A stretch of DNA of 64,000 bases from Paractinoplanes brasiliensis (GCF_004362215.1 NZ_SNWR01000001.1:1240001-1304000), one strand, 5' to 3'; counted from the first letter of the stretch, positions 40,070-49,802 are shown. A program made the numbers and translations. Notes: generated by a model not told the origin, from the letters alone.

Positions 40070-41829
40070 GTTTCCGGATCCGCATCTTCGCGCTGGTGAT
40101 GCTGGTCGCGGTGACGGCCATCGGCGCGACCGCGGTCCTGACCCTGCAGCTCACCCGGCGGGAGGTGTCGCAGGCGGTCGAGGCGCAGAACCTGTACCGC
40201 GCCGAGATCGTCGAGGAGATCCAGCGGTACGGGCGCGTGCACGGCAACTGGCCGGGGTTGAATCGCCTGGTCATCGCGCTGAGCGAGCGCACCGGGCTGC
40301 ACATCCGGGTGCAGACCCGCGACGAGGGCGTGGTGCTGGTCGACTCGGACATCGAGGCCGGGCGGGCGTCCGGGCCGGTGCAGCCCATCGCGTACGACAT
40401 CGACGCTCTCCCGCCGCTGACGGTGCCGACGGCCGGGGACGACGTGGTGCCCGTCGAGTTCTATCGCAAGGCCGGCCCGGCTCCCCGGGAAATCTTCGGC
40501 GCCGCTCCCACCGACCGCATTTTCGGCGGTACGCCGATGCTGGTGCTGCGGCAGGCGGCCCAGTTCCGCACGGGTCTCGTGCTGGTCCGCTGCCTGAACG
40601 AGACGATGCGTACGGAGCCCGCCCTGGCCTCGGACAAGGCCCCGTACGTGTCGGCGGCGCAGCTGAGGATGTCGCCCGAGTGCACCCGCCGCGCGCTGAC
40701 CCGGGTGCTGACCGACGAGGCCTGGCACCTGAGCTTCTGGGACGTCTACGCCCAGTGCGCGGACAACCGTCGCCAGGGGTTCGCCAATCCGGCGGCGAAC
40801 AGCAAGGAGAGATCGTTCTGCCTGGGCCAGGCCTTTCACGACACCGTGGTGACCAGCTCGGCCGTGCCGCTCGAGCTGTACCTGGGCGGGCAGGGTCAGG
40901 TCGGCATATCGGACTTCGGGCGGCGCGGGCTGGCCGGGGCGGCCGGGCTGGTCCTGGTCGCGCTGGTCGGCACGTTCCTGATCGCGCGGCAGGTGAGCAG
41001 CCCGGTGCGGCGGCTCACCGGGGCCTCGCAGATGCTGGCGGCCGGGCAGCTCGACGCCCGGGTGCGGATCAAGGGCGCGGGCGAGCTGGCCCGGCTGGGC
41101 AGCTCGTTCAACTCGATGGCGGAGGCGGTGCAGCAGAGCGAGGAGCGGCAGCGCCGGCTGGTCGCGGATGTCGCGCACGAGATGCGTACGCCGTTGTCGA
41201 ATTTGCGCGGCTATCTCGAGGGCCTGTCGGACGGCGTGATCGAGCCGAGCCGGGAGCTGTTCGTCTCGCTGCACGAGGAGACCATGCTGCAGAGCCGCAT
41301 CCTGGACGACCTGCAGGTGCTGGCCCTGGCCGAGGCGGGTGACCTGGGGTACACGCGGACGCCGATCGACCTGGCCGAGCTGGCCTCGCTGAGCGTGACC
41401 GCGCACCGGGCGGTGGCGGCCGAGGCGCAGGTGGCGCTGACCGTGGACGCCTCGGCCCCGGCCTGGGTCTCCGCCGACCAGGACAGGATCCGGCAGGTGC
41501 TGGGCAACCTGCTGACCAACGCGATCCGGTACACCGACCGGGAGGGCCAGGTCCTCGTGCGCGTCCGGGCCGAGAACGGCGAGGCGGTGCTCACCGTGCA
41601 GGACACCGGGGTCGGCATCGCGCCGGGCGACCTGCCGCACGTGTTCGACCGGTTCTGGCGGGCCGACCCGGCCCGGCAGCGCGCCACCGGCGGCACCGGC
41701 CTGGGCCTGACGATCGCCCAGCGCATCGTCGCCGACCACGGCGGCCGCATCGACGTCGAGAGCCGGCAACACGTCGGCACGACCTTCACCGTGCGGTTGC
41801 CACTGTCCACACCGGCTTCCGCGGCTTGA
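40066..41829 (+). CDS. BaeS-type sensor histidine kinase
   Basis: A 587-residue kinase beginning with TTG. The first membrane helix is at about 8-28, an extracytoplasmic sensor domain at 30-285, and the second helix at about 288-307. Four cysteines in the sensor (176, 206, 231, 252) could form two disulfides. HAMP spans 308-360, phospho-accepting H371 is in DVAHEMRTPLSN, then NLLTNAIRYTD, DTGVGIAPGDLPHVFDRFWR and GGTGLGLTIAQRIVADHGG. It senses an unknown extracellular signal and phosphorylates the overlapping regulator. Confidence 0.92.
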   Translation: MSFRIRIFALVMLVAVTAIGATAVLTLQLTRREVSQAVEAQNLYRAEIVEEIQRYGRVHGNWPGLNRLVIALSERTGLHIRVQTRDEGVVLVDSDIEAGRASGPVQPIAYDIDALPPLTVPTAGDDVVPVEFYRKAGPAPREIFGAAPTDRIFGGTPMLVLRQAAQFRTGLVLVRCLNETMRTEPALASDKAPYVSAAQLRMSPECTRRALTRVLTDEAWHLSFWDVYAQCADNRRQGFANPAANSKERSFCLGQAFHDTVVTSSAVPLELYLGGQGQVGISDFGRRGLAGAAGLVLVALVGTFLIARQVSSPVRRLTGASQMLAAGQLDARVRIKGAGELARLGSSFNSMAEAVQQSEERQRRLVADVAHEMRTPLSNLRGYLEGLSDGVIEPSRELFVSLHEETMLQSRILDDLQVLALAEAGDLGYTRTPIDLAELASLSVTAHRAVAAEAQVALTVDASAPAWVSADQDRIRQVLGNLLTNAIRYTDREGQVLVRVRAENGEAVLTVQDTGVGIAPGDLPHVFDRFWRADPARQRATGGTGLGLTIAQRIVADHGGRIDVESRQHVGTTFTVRLPLSTPASAA

Positions 41830-42033
41830 ACCAAGCCATGAAGCTTTGAGGAAGCCCTCGGCGCTGCTTTCGACTGATGCTGCAAAAGTTATGCTGGTCG
41901 ATCCGAAAGTCTGGACAGGAACGACGCGAAGTTCCTAACGTGATCCCCACTACAGGATTGTTTCCGGCGCGTATCGGCTCCCCACCGATGCCGGCGACAC
42001 CCCCCTGGCAACCCCCGGTCAGGAAGGGAACAC

Positions 42034-44868
42034 GTGAACAAGCACACTCGCACACATCGATTAGTAACGATGGGTACGGCCGCGCTCCTGCTGTCCACAG
42101 TCCTCACGATCGCGGCCGCCCCGGCCTCCGCGGTCATCGACCCCGCCGACTTCCAGCAGGTCACCCTCGCCAAGGGCGTCGCCGAGACCGGCGAGCCGAT
42201 GAGCCTCGCGGTGCTGCCCGACCGGTCGGTGCTGCACACCGCGCGTAACGGCACACTGCGGCGTACGGACGCGGCCGGCGCCACGGCCGTGATCGCGACG
42301 ATCCCCGTCTACACCCACGACGAGGAGGGCCTGCAGGGCGTGGCGGTCGATCCCGGCTTCGCCACGAACCGGCACATCTACCTCTTCTACGCGCCGCCGC
42401 TGAACACCCCGGCCGGTGACGCCCCGGCCACCGGCACCGCCGCGACCTGGGCCACCTGGGCCGGGGTCAACCGGCTGTCCCGGTTCACCCTCAACGCCGA
42501 CTTCACTGTCAACATGGGCAGCCAGGTGAACGTGCTCGACGTGCCGACCGACCGGGGCATGTGCTGCCACGTCGGCGGCGACATGGACTGGGACGCCGCC
42601 GGCAACCTCTACATCTCCACCGGCGACGACTCCAACCCGTTCGACTCGGCGGGGTACTCCCCGATCGACGAGCGCACGAACCGCAACCCGGTCTTCGACG
42701 CGCAGCGCAGTGCCGCCAACACCAACGACCTGCGCGGCAAGATCCTGAGGATCAAACCCAACGCCGACGGCACGTACGCGATCCCGGCGGGCAACCTGTT
42801 CGCGCCGGGCACCGCCGGCACCCGGCCCGAGATCTACGCGATGGGATTCCGCAACCCGTTCCGGATCAGCGTCGACAAGGCCACCGGCGTCGTCTACGCC
42901 GGCGACTACGGTCCCGACGCCGGCGTCTCGTCGTCCACCCGCGGGCCGTCCGGGCAGGTCGAGTTCAACCGGGTCACCGCGCCCGGCAACTACGGCTGGC
43001 CGTACTGCACCGGCACCAACACGACCGCCGAGACGTACAACGAATGGGACTTCGCGACCGGCGCGAGCGGCGCCAAGTACAACTGCTCGGGCGGGCCGGC
43101 GAACAACTCGTTCCGCAACACCGGCCAGTCCACACTGCCCGCCGCCAAACCCGCCTGGATCCGGTACGCCGGCGACGCGGGTTCGCCGCCCGAGTTCGGC
43201 GGGGGCTCCGAGTCGCCGATGGGCGGTCCCGTCTACCGCTACAGCGCGAGCAACCCGTCGGCCACGAAGTTCCCGCAGACCTTCGACGGGCAGTTCTTCG
43301 CCGGCGAGTTCGGCCGGGGCTGGATCAAGCCGACGGTGGTCAACGCCAACGGCACGTACGGGGCGATCGACACCTTCGGTTGGAACGGCAAGCAGGTCAT
43401 GGACATGGCGTTCGGCCCCGACGGCGCGCTCTACGTCCTCGACTACGGCACCGGCTACTTCAACGGCGACGCCAACTCGGCGCTCTACCGCTACGACTAC
43501 GTGGCCGGCGGCAACCGGGCGCCGACTGCGGTGGCGAGCGCGAACCCGACCTCCGGCGCCGCCCCGCTGACCGTCACGTTCTCGTCGGCGGGCAGCAGCG
43601 ACCCCGAGGGCGGGACGCTCACCTACTCGTGGGCGTTCGGCGACGGCACCACGTCGACGGCGGCCAACCCGGCCAAGACGTACGCCGCCACCGGCACCTA
43701 CACGGCGACCTTGACCGTACGGGATCCGCAGGGCGCCACCGGCACGTCGAGCGTGAGCATCAGCGTGGGCAACACCGCGCCGACGGTCACCATCGGCAGC
43801 CCGGCCGCGGGGCAACTGGTGTCGTTCGGCGACAGCATCCCGTGGAGCGTCACCGTCACCGACCCGGAGGACGGGGCGATCGACTGCACGAAGGTGACGA
43901 TGGCCTACGTGCTCGGCCACGACCAGCACGCCCACCAGATCACCTCGCAGACGGGCTGCTCGGGCACCATCACCGTCCCCACCGACGGGGAGCACGACGA
44001 CGCCGCGAACATCTTCCCGATCTTCGACGCGTCCTACACCGACAAGGGCGGGCTGACCACGCACGCCCAGAGCATCCTGGCGCCCCGCAAGCGGCAGGCC
44101 GAGCACTACAAGACGTCGCAGGGCGTGAACAAGATGTCCAAGACGTCGGCCGAGGGCGGGCAGACGGTCGGTGACATCCACAACGGCGACTGGATCCAGT
44201 TCGACCCGTACAGGCTCAGCAACGCCACCTCGTTCACGGCCCGGGTCTCCTCGGCCGGCATCGGGGGCACGCTCCAGGTCCGTACGGGGTCACCGACCGG
44301 AACGGTCATCGGCTCGGCCGCGGTGGCGTCGACCGGCTCATGGGACACGTTCGTCAACGTCACCGGGGCGATCGCCGGGGCGCCGGCGGGCACGACCTCG
44401 CTCTACCTGACCTTCGCCGGCGGGACCGGGAGCGCGCTGTTCGACGTGGACAGCTTCTCGTTCACCACCGGAACAGCGCAGAGCCTGCTCTCGCTCAACA
44501 AGACGGCCACCGCCTCCAGCGTCGAGAACGCCACGTTCCCGGCCTCGAACGCGGTGGACGCCTCCACCACCACCCGCTGGTCGAGCGCGCACAGCGACCC
44601 GCAGTGGATCCAGGTCGACCTCGGCTCGACGCGGACGGTGAGTCGCGTACGCCTGCAGTGGGAGGCCGCCTACGCCTCGGCGTACCAGATCCAGACGTCC
44701 ACGAACGGGACTGCCTGGACCACCGTGCGCTCGGTGACCGGGGGCAACGGCGGCGAGGACGACAACACCGGGCTGAGCGCTCAAGCCCGGTACGTCCGCG
44801 TCAACGGCACCACCCGGGCCACCGTCTGGGGCTATTCGCTCTACAACTTCGAGGTGTACGGCAGCTGA
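42034..44868 (+). CDS. Secreted PQQ-type glucose/sorbosone dehydrogenase with PKD, CBM6-like and discoidin domains
   Basis: A 944-residue exported protein. A signal peptide occupies 1-33. A six-bladed sugar dehydrogenase domain (about 40-490) has DEEGLQGVAVDP, CCHVGGDMDWDAAGNLYISTGD, LRGKILRI and YAMGFRNPFRISVD, the last typical of this family. A PKD domain (about 497-575: NPTSGAAPLTVTFSS, YSWAFGDG) follows, then a CBM6-like module (about 690-805: GDIHNGDWIQFD) and a C-terminal F5/8C discoidin domain (about 818-944). It probably oxidises sugars on polysaccharide surfaces. GTG 42034 has AGGAAGGGAA upstream. Confidence 0.87.
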   Translation: MNKHTRTHRLVTMGTAALLLSTVLTIAAAPASAVIDPADFQQVTLAKGVAETGEPMSLAVLPDRSVLHTARNGTLRRTDAAGATAVIATIPVYTHDEEGLQGVAVDPGFATNRHIYLFYAPPLNTPAGDAPATGTAATWATWAGVNRLSRFTLNADFTVNMGSQVNVLDVPTDRGMCCHVGGDMDWDAAGNLYISTGDDSNPFDSAGYSPIDERTNRNPVFDAQRSAANTNDLRGKILRIKPNADGTYAIPAGNLFAPGTAGTRPEIYAMGFRNPFRISVDKATGVVYAGDYGPDAGVSSSTRGPSGQVEFNRVTAPGNYGWPYCTGTNTTAETYNEWDFATGASGAKYNCSGGPANNSFRNTGQSTLPAAKPAWIRYAGDAGSPPEFGGGSESPMGGPVYRYSASNPSATKFPQTFDGQFFAGEFGRGWIKPTVVNANGTYGAIDTFGWNGKQVMDMAFGPDGALYVLDYGTGYFNGDANSALYRYDYVAGGNRAPTAVASANPTSGAAPLTVTFSSAGSSDPEGGTLTYSWAFGDGTTSTAANPAKTYAATGTYTATLTVRDPQGATGTSSVSISVGNTAPTVTIGSPAAGQLVSFGDSIPWSVTVTDPEDGAIDCTKVTMAYVLGHDQHAHQITSQTGCSGTITVPTDGEHDDAANIFPIFDASYTDKGGLTTHAQSILAPRKRQAEHYKTSQGVNKMSKTSAEGGQTVGDIHNGDWIQFDPYRLSNATSFTARVSSAGIGGTLQVRTGSPTGTVIGSAAVASTGSWDTFVNVTGAIAGAPAGTTSLYLTFAGGTGSALFDVDSFSFTTGTAQSLLSLNKTATASSVENATFPASNAVDASTTTRWSSAHSDPQWIQVDLGSTRTVSRVRLQWEAAYASAYQIQTSTNGTAWTTVRSVTGGNGGEDDNTGLSAQARYVRVNGTTRATVWGYSLYNFEVYGS

Positions 44869-44884
44869 TCCTTCCTCATCGAGC

Positions 44885-44916
44885 GTGGGCGCCCGTCCCC
44901 CCAAGCGGGCGCCCAC
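44885..44916 (+). terminator. Strong hairpin between the two discoidin-domain genes
   Basis: GTGGGCGCCCG and its exact reverse complement enclose a 10-nt loop, 17 bp after the dehydrogenase stop. With no T-run it may be a partial terminator or mRNA-stabilising element before the next gene's AAGGAGG. Confidence 0.6.
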
Positions 44917-44939
44917 CTCCCCCGAAACAAGGAGGCTCC

Positions 44940-46646
44940 ATGCGCAAACTCCTGGCCGGCGCGGCGACTGCGATCGCCCTGGCCGCTTGCACGTTCACGG
45001 CGACGTCCCCCGCCTCGGCGGCCGACACCCCGTACGACGTCCTGGTCTTCTCGAAAACCGCCGGCTTCCGGCACGACGCCATCCCCGTCGGCATCCAGAC
45101 GATCCGCGACCTCGGGGCGGCCAACAACTTCACCGTCACCGCCACCGAGGACGCGGGCGCCTTCACCACCGGCAACCTGGCCCAGTACGAGGCGGTCGTC
45201 TTCCTCAACACCACCGGCGACGTCCTCAACGACACCCAGCAGACCGCCTTCGAGTCGTACGTGCGCGGCGGCGGCGGATACGTCGGGGTGCACGCCGCGG
45301 CCGACACCGAGTACGGCTGGCCCTTCTACGGGCAGCTGGTCGGGGCGTACTTCCACTCGCACCCGGCGATCCAGCAGGTCACCGCGCGGGTCGAGGACCG
45401 CGGGCACCCGAGCAGCGCCCACCTGCCGCAGGCGTGGACCCGTACGGACGAGCTCTACAACTACCAGAGCAACCCGCGCGCTTCCGCCCACGTGCTGGCC
45501 ACGCTGGACGAGTCGACGTACTCGGGCGGCAACATGGGCGCCGACCACCCGATCGCCTGGTGCAAGACGGTCGACAACGGGCGCTCGTGGTACACGGGAT
45601 TCGGGCACACGCAGGCCTCGTACTCCGAAACGAACTTCCGCACCCACCTGCTGGGCGGCCTGCGTTACGCGTCGAACCGGGCCAAGGCCGACTGCCGCCC
45701 CGAGACCGGGTACACCAAGCTCTACAACGGCAGCACCACCGGCTGGTCGCAGTCCGGGCCGGGCAGCTTCACCAACAGCGACGCCACGCTCAGCTCGACC
45801 GGCGGCATGGGGCTGTTCTGGTACTCGGCCAAGCAGTTCACGTCGTACTCGCTCAAGGCCGACTGGCGGCTCACCGGCGACAGCAACTCGGGCATCTTCG
45901 TCGGCTTCCCCAACCCCGGCAACGACCCGTGGGTGGCCGTCAACCAGGGCTACGAGGTGCAGATCGACGCCACCGACGCGGCCGACCGCACCACCGGCGC
46001 GATCTACACGTTCCAGTCCGCCGACCTGGCCGCCCGTGACGCCGCGCTCAACCCGGCCGGCGAGTGGAACGCGTACGAGCTGCTGGTCGAGGGGCAGCGC
46101 ATCCGCGTCTACCTCAACGGCAAGCTGATCAACGACTTCACCAACACCGACCCGGCCCGCAACCTGGACGGCTACATCGGCATCCAGAACCACGGCGCCG
46201 CCGACCAGGCCGCGTTCCGCAACATCCGGATCAAGGAGCTGACCGGGCAGCCGCCCGTGACGAACCTGGCCCTGAACAAGACGGCCACCGCCTCCAGCGT
46301 CGAGAACGCGTCCTACCCGGCCTCCAACGCCGTCGACGCCTCCACCAGCACCCGCTGGTCGAGCGCGTTCAGCGACCCGCAGTGGATCCAGGTCGACCTG
46401 GGCGCGGTGGTCACCGTGAATCGCGTACGCCTGCAGTGGGAGGCCGCCTACGCCTCGGCGTACCAGATCCAGACGTCGGCGAACGGCACGACGTGGACCA
46501 CCGCCCGGACGGTCACCGGGGCCAACGGCGGCGAGGACGACCACACCGGCCTGAACGCGTCCGCGCGATACGTCCGCGTCCACGGCACGCAACGCGCGAC
46601 GCCCTGGGGTTACTCGCTTTACAACTTCGAGGTCTACGGCAACTGA
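44940..46646 (+). CDS. Secreted ThuA / DUF1080 / discoidin protein
   Basis: A 568-residue exported protein. The signal peptide ends near SPASAAD (residue 28). A ThuA trehalose-utilisation-like domain (about 30-245) contains VLVFSKTAGFRHD, GGGGYVGVHAAADTEY and GADHPIAWCK. A DUF1080/3-keto-disaccharide hydrolase-like beta-sandwich (about 255-432) contains GLFWYSAKQFTSYSLKADWR and SGIFVGFPNPG. A C-terminal discoidin domain (440-568) is almost identical to that of the preceding protein. Together with the dehydrogenase it suggests extracellular 3-keto-sugar processing (inference). ATG 44940 has AAGGAGG upstream. Confidence 0.85.
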   Translation: MRKLLAGAATAIALAACTFTATSPASAADTPYDVLVFSKTAGFRHDAIPVGIQTIRDLGAANNFTVTATEDAGAFTTGNLAQYEAVVFLNTTGDVLNDTQQTAFESYVRGGGGYVGVHAAADTEYGWPFYGQLVGAYFHSHPAIQQVTARVEDRGHPSSAHLPQAWTRTDELYNYQSNPRASAHVLATLDESTYSGGNMGADHPIAWCKTVDNGRSWYTGFGHTQASYSETNFRTHLLGGLRYASNRAKADCRPETGYTKLYNGSTTGWSQSGPGSFTNSDATLSSTGGMGLFWYSAKQFTSYSLKADWRLTGDSNSGIFVGFPNPGNDPWVAVNQGYEVQIDATDAADRTTGAIYTFQSADLAARDAALNPAGEWNAYELLVEGQRIRVYLNGKLINDFTNTDPARNLDGYIGIQNHGAADQAAFRNIRIKELTGQPPVTNLALNKTATASSVENASYPASNAVDASTSTRWSSAFSDPQWIQVDLGAVVTVNRVRLQWEAAYASAYQIQTSANGTTWTTARTVTGANGGEDDHTGLNASARYVRVHGTQRATPWGYSLYNFEVYGN

Positions 46647-46662
46647 AGTAAGGGGTTTTCGG

Positions 46663-47799
46663 ATGACGACCGGCGTGTGGTTGATCGGAGCACGAGGATC
46701 TGTCGCGGTGACCGCCATGGTCGGGGCCACCGCACTACGCGCCGGGCTCGCCGAGCCCCTGGGGTGCGTCACCGAGCTGCCGGAGCTGGCGTCGCCGGCC
46801 CTTCCCGGGCTGGGCGAGCTGGTCTTCGGCGGCCACGACATCAGCGACATCACCCTGGAGAAGAAGGTCGAGAACCTGGTCGCCGCCGGAGTGCTGCCCG
46901 CACGTCCGGCGGCGGCCGTGGCCGACCAGCTCGACAGGCTGCAGTCCGAGCTGCGGCCGGTGCCGGTGGCCGGGAACCAGCTCGAACTGGCCCGGCTGGT
47001 GGCCCAGGACATCGACGACTTCCGGCGGCGGCGCGGACTGGAACGGGTCGTGGTGGTCAACGTGTCGTCGACCGAGCCGGCTGTCGCTTTCCACCCGTCG
47101 TTCGATCGCCTTGATGTGTTGCGGCGCGAGATGGCGGCGTCGCCGGTGCTGCCGCCGAGTTCGGTCTACGCGTACGCGGCGTTCAGCGCCGGGTGCGCCT
47201 ATGTGGACTTCACGCCGTCGACCGGGGCGCGGCTGCCCGCGCTGGTGGAGCTCGCGGCCGCGGCGGGGCTGCCGTACGCGGGGCACGACGGCAAGACCGG
47301 TGAGACGCTGGTGAAGTCGGTGCTGGCGCCCATGTTCGCCATGCGGCACCTGCGTGTGCGCACGTGGGCCGGCACGAACCTGCTCGGCGGCGGCGACGGG
47401 GCGAACCTGGCCGACCCGGCCGCCCGGGCCGCCAAGTCGGGCAGCAAACAGCGGGTGCTGGCCGAGACGCTGGGCTACCAGCCGCAGGGCAGCAGCCACA
47501 TCGAATACGTCGACGACATCGGCGACTTCAAGACCGCGTGGGACCTGATCACGTTCAGCGGCTTCCTCGGCACGCAGATGCGCATGGAGTTCTCGTGGCA
47601 CGGCTGCGACTCGGCTCTGGCCGCGCCGCTGGTGCTCGACCTGGCCCGGCTGACCGCGGCCGCCCACGCCGCCGGGCGTTCCGGGCCGCTGACCGAGCTG
47701 GCGTTCTTCTTCAAGGACCCGCTCGGCGACGTGCCCCACGGCCTGGCCGAACAGTGGGGACGGCTGGCTGCCTTCGTCCGGAGCCTGTCGGATGTCTGA
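46663..47799 (+). CDS. Inositol-3-phosphate synthase-like protein of the ebo locus
   Basis: A 378-residue Ino1-family protein. The Rossmann start VWLIGARGSVAVTAMVGATAL carries the dinucleotide loop. VVVVNVSSTEP, VYAYAAFSAGCAYVDFTPS, GHDGKTGETLVKSVLAPMF and NLLGGGDGANLADP match the myo-inositol-phosphate synthase fold, with GKTGETLVK as its active-site segment. Linked homologues occur, as I recall, at the head of actinobacterial ebo-type loci. It starts 16 bp after the ThuA gene and overlaps the prenyltransferase gene by 8 bp. The substrate may be a sugar phosphate other than glucose-6-phosphate. Confidence 0.82.
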   Translation: MTTGVWLIGARGSVAVTAMVGATALRAGLAEPLGCVTELPELASPALPGLGELVFGGHDISDITLEKKVENLVAAGVLPARPAAAVADQLDRLQSELRPVPVAGNQLELARLVAQDIDDFRRRRGLERVVVVNVSSTEPAVAFHPSFDRLDVLRREMAASPVLPPSSVYAYAAFSAGCAYVDFTPSTGARLPALVELAAAAGLPYAGHDGKTGETLVKSVLAPMFAMRHLRVRTWAGTNLLGGGDGANLADPAARAAKSGSKQRVLAETLGYQPQGSSHIEYVDDIGDFKTAWDLITFSGFLGTQMRMEFSWHGCDSALAAPLVLDLARLTAAAHAAGRSGPLTELAFFFKDPLGDVPHGLAEQWGRLAAFVRSLSDV

Positions 47800-48775
47800 G
47801 ACGACCCGCCCGGCATCCGCCAACGACTCCCCCCTCAATCACGTCCCGCAACCGAGCGTTTCCCGGGGTGGCGTACCGTCCAGCGACGCCTCCGCGGGCG
47901 GTGGCCGGGGAGGCAGAAACTCCAGAGGCGGGTGGCCACGGTGGCGGGATCTGGCCGAGCTCGTGCGGGCCCCGGCGGCGCTCTCCGTTCCCGGGGACAC
48001 CATCGCGGGGGCGGCGGCGGCCGGTGGAGTGCGGCCCGCCACCCCGGTGCTCGCGGCCGCGTCTGTTTGTCTCTACTGGGGCGGGATGGCGGCCAACGAC
48101 TGGGCCGACCGGGACGTCGACGCCCGCGAACGACCCCGACGGCCGATCCCGTCGGGGCGGGTGCGGCCGAAGCACGCGTTGCTCACCGCGGCAGGGCTGA
48201 CGGTGGCCGGAATCGGGATCGCGGCGCTGAGCGGGGGCCGGAGGGCGGCGGCGGTCGCGGCGCCGCTGGCCGGGGCGGTCTGGGCCTATGACCTGTGGGC
48301 CAAGAACACCGCCGCCGGGCCCGCGTTCATGGCGGCCTGCCGAGGGCTCGACGTGCTGCTCGGTGCGAGCGGCGGGCGGATGCGGGACGCCGCCCCGGCC
48401 GCGCTGACCGTGGCGGCCCACACCTACACGGTCACGGCGCTGTCCCGTCGTGAGGTCGAGGGCGCGACACCGGCGCTGCCCCTCACCACGCTCGCGGGGA
48501 CGGTGGCGCTGGCGGCCGCCACCGCCGGGCGGAAGCCCGGCCCGGCGGGGCTGCTCGCAGCCTGGTACGCCACCGGATACGGCGGCGCGCAAATCCGGGC
48601 GGCTGCCGAACCCACCCCGGGCCGGGTACGCGCCGCAGTCGGGGCGGGCATCACCGACCTGCCCACGTTGCAGGGCGCTTTGACCGCCAGAGCAGGCTCC
48701 CCCGCGTACGGGATCGGGCTGGCCCTTGTTGCCCCGCTCGCCCGCCGCCTGGCCCGGAAGGTGTCACCGACATGA
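47792..48775 (+). CDS. eboC: UbiA-family prenyltransferase (EboC / SCO3242-like)
   Basis: A 327-residue polytopic membrane enzyme. A proline- and glycine-rich N-terminus (1-50) precedes the first helix. The Asp-rich prenyl-diphosphate motif NDWADRDVD (102-110) followed by ERPRRPIPSGRV is diagnostic. A second, weaker Asp motif is less clear (RGLDVLLGASGGRM). Seven to nine hydrophobic helices are visible. It would attach a prenyl group to a head molecule, probably using the product of the polyprenyl synthase at the end of this locus. The stop overlaps an ATG at 48772. Confidence 0.85.
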   Translation: MSETTRPASANDSPLNHVPQPSVSRGGVPSSDASAGGGRGGRNSRGGWPRWRDLAELVRAPAALSVPGDTIAGAAAAGGVRPATPVLAAASVCLYWGGMAANDWADRDVDARERPRRPIPSGRVRPKHALLTAAGLTVAGIGIAALSGGRRAAAVAAPLAGAVWAYDLWAKNTAAGPAFMAACRGLDVLLGASGGRMRDAAPAALTVAAHTYTVTALSRREVEGATPALPLTTLAGTVALAAATAGRKPGPAGLLAAWYATGYGGAQIRAAAEPTPGRVRAAVGAGITDLPTLQGALTARAGSPAYGIGLALVAPLARRLARKVSPT

Positions 48776-48987
48776 CGCCGGCCCATGGGTACAACCCGCA
48801 TCAGCCACACCCCCACACGGCACGCGAACGCACAACCGACCGGCCGAGCGAACATCCCGGCATCGATGGGCGGCCGCTCTCCCCGCCCGCCGTGTCCCAC
48901 CCGGCACGGGCCACCGGCTCGGCCACGCGCGTGGGATCCGGGGCACAACCGCGGCGGGCGGGCCTCGGCTGGAAGGAGCTGCGATGA
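48772..48987 (+). CDS. Small ORF coupled at both ends between eboC and the isomerase gene
   Basis: A 71-codon frame starts with an ATGA overlap on the eboC stop and ends with a TGA overlapping the ATG at 48984. Its composition (Pro, His, Arg, Thr; opening MTPAHGYNPHQPHPHTARER) is not that of a folded domain and resembles no family I know. The ATGA junctions at both ends are what make it notable; it may only relay ribosomes across the 208-bp gap, or be chance. Confidence 0.3.
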   Translation: MTPAHGYNPHQPHPHTARERTTDRPSEHPGIDGRPLSPPAVSHPARATGSATRVGSGAQPRRAGLGWKELR

Positions 48988-49802
48988 AGTTCGGCTACGG
49001 GACCAACGGGTTCGGCAATCATCGGCTGCCGGAGGCGCTCCGGGTGATTGCCGAGCTCGGCTACGACGGGGTGGCGCTCACGCTCGACACCAATCACCTC
49101 GACCCTTTCGACGCGGATCTGGCCCGGCGGACCACGGTTGTCGCTGCCGATCTGCGAAAGCTCGGCCTCGAGGTGGTCATCGAGACGGGCGCGCGTTATC
49201 TGCTCGACCCATGGCGTAAGCACTCCCCCACGCTCATGGACGACAACCGGAAGCCGCGCCTCGAATACCTGCGACGGGCCGTACGAGTGGGGGCCGACCT
49301 GGGGGCGCAAGCCGTGTCGTTCTGGGCGGGCATCGGGGCGGCCGACCGCTGGGACAGGCTGGTCGACGGCACGGGGCAGATCGCCGAGTACGCCGCGAAA
49401 GCGGGAGTGACGCTGGGGTTCGAGCCGGAGCCGGGCATGCTCGTCAACGACATCGCGGACTGGCGACGGCTGTACGACGACCTCGGACGGCCGCACAACC
49501 TCGGCATCACCCTCGACATCGGACACTGCCGGTGCCTGGAACCGTTGCCGGTGGCGGACTGCGTGACGGCGGTGGCCGAGCATCTCGTCAACGTGCAGAT
49601 CGACGACATGCGGCGCGGCACCCACGAGCACCTCGAATTCGGGACGGGTGAGATCGATTTCCCGCCGGTGCTGGCCGCGCTCGAGAAATCGTACGAGGGG
49701 CTTGTCTCCGTTGAACTGCCCCGGCATTCGCACGCGGCGCCGGCGGTCGCGGCGCAGTCGCTCGAATTCCTGCGGACCGCGCTCAAGGGGCAGCCGGCAT
49801 GA
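48984..49802 (+). CDS. Sugar phosphate isomerase/epimerase-like TIM barrel
   Basis: A 272-residue AP-endonuclease-2-type barrel. It has MKFGYGTNGFGNHRLPEALR, LGYDGVALTLDTNHL, GLEVVIETGARYLLDP, AVSFWAGIG, GVTLGFEPEPGMLV, LGITLDIGHCRC and VSVELPRHSH. The Glu, Asp and His at strand ends (E in FEPEP, D in TLDIGH, E in SVELPRHSH) fit a divalent-metal site. It is probably an isomerase or epimerase acting on the locus metabolite. ATG 48984 has GGAAGGAG upstream, and the stop overlaps the eboA start by 4 bp. Confidence 0.83.
   Translation: MKFGYGTNGFGNHRLPEALRVIAELGYDGVALTLDTNHLDPFDADLARRTTVVAADLRKLGLEVVIETGARYLLDPWRKHSPTLMDDNRKPRLEYLRRAVRVGADLGAQAVSFWAGIGAADRWDRLVDGTGQIAEYAAKAGVTLGFEPEPGMLVNDIADWRRLYDDLGRPHNLGITLDIGHCRCLEPLPVADCVTAVAEHLVNVQIDDMRRGTHEHLEFGTGEIDFPPVLAALEKSYEGLVSVELPRHSHAAPAVAAQSLEFLRTALKGQPA

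Noticed and set aside
42061..44181. A 706-codon open frame antisense to the sugar dehydrogenase, and similar long antisense frames at 5543-8017 and 21749-24448
   Set aside because: High GC content removes stop codons from opposite strands. The translations are Arg/Gly/Val-rich without domains and lie fully over well-supported genes.
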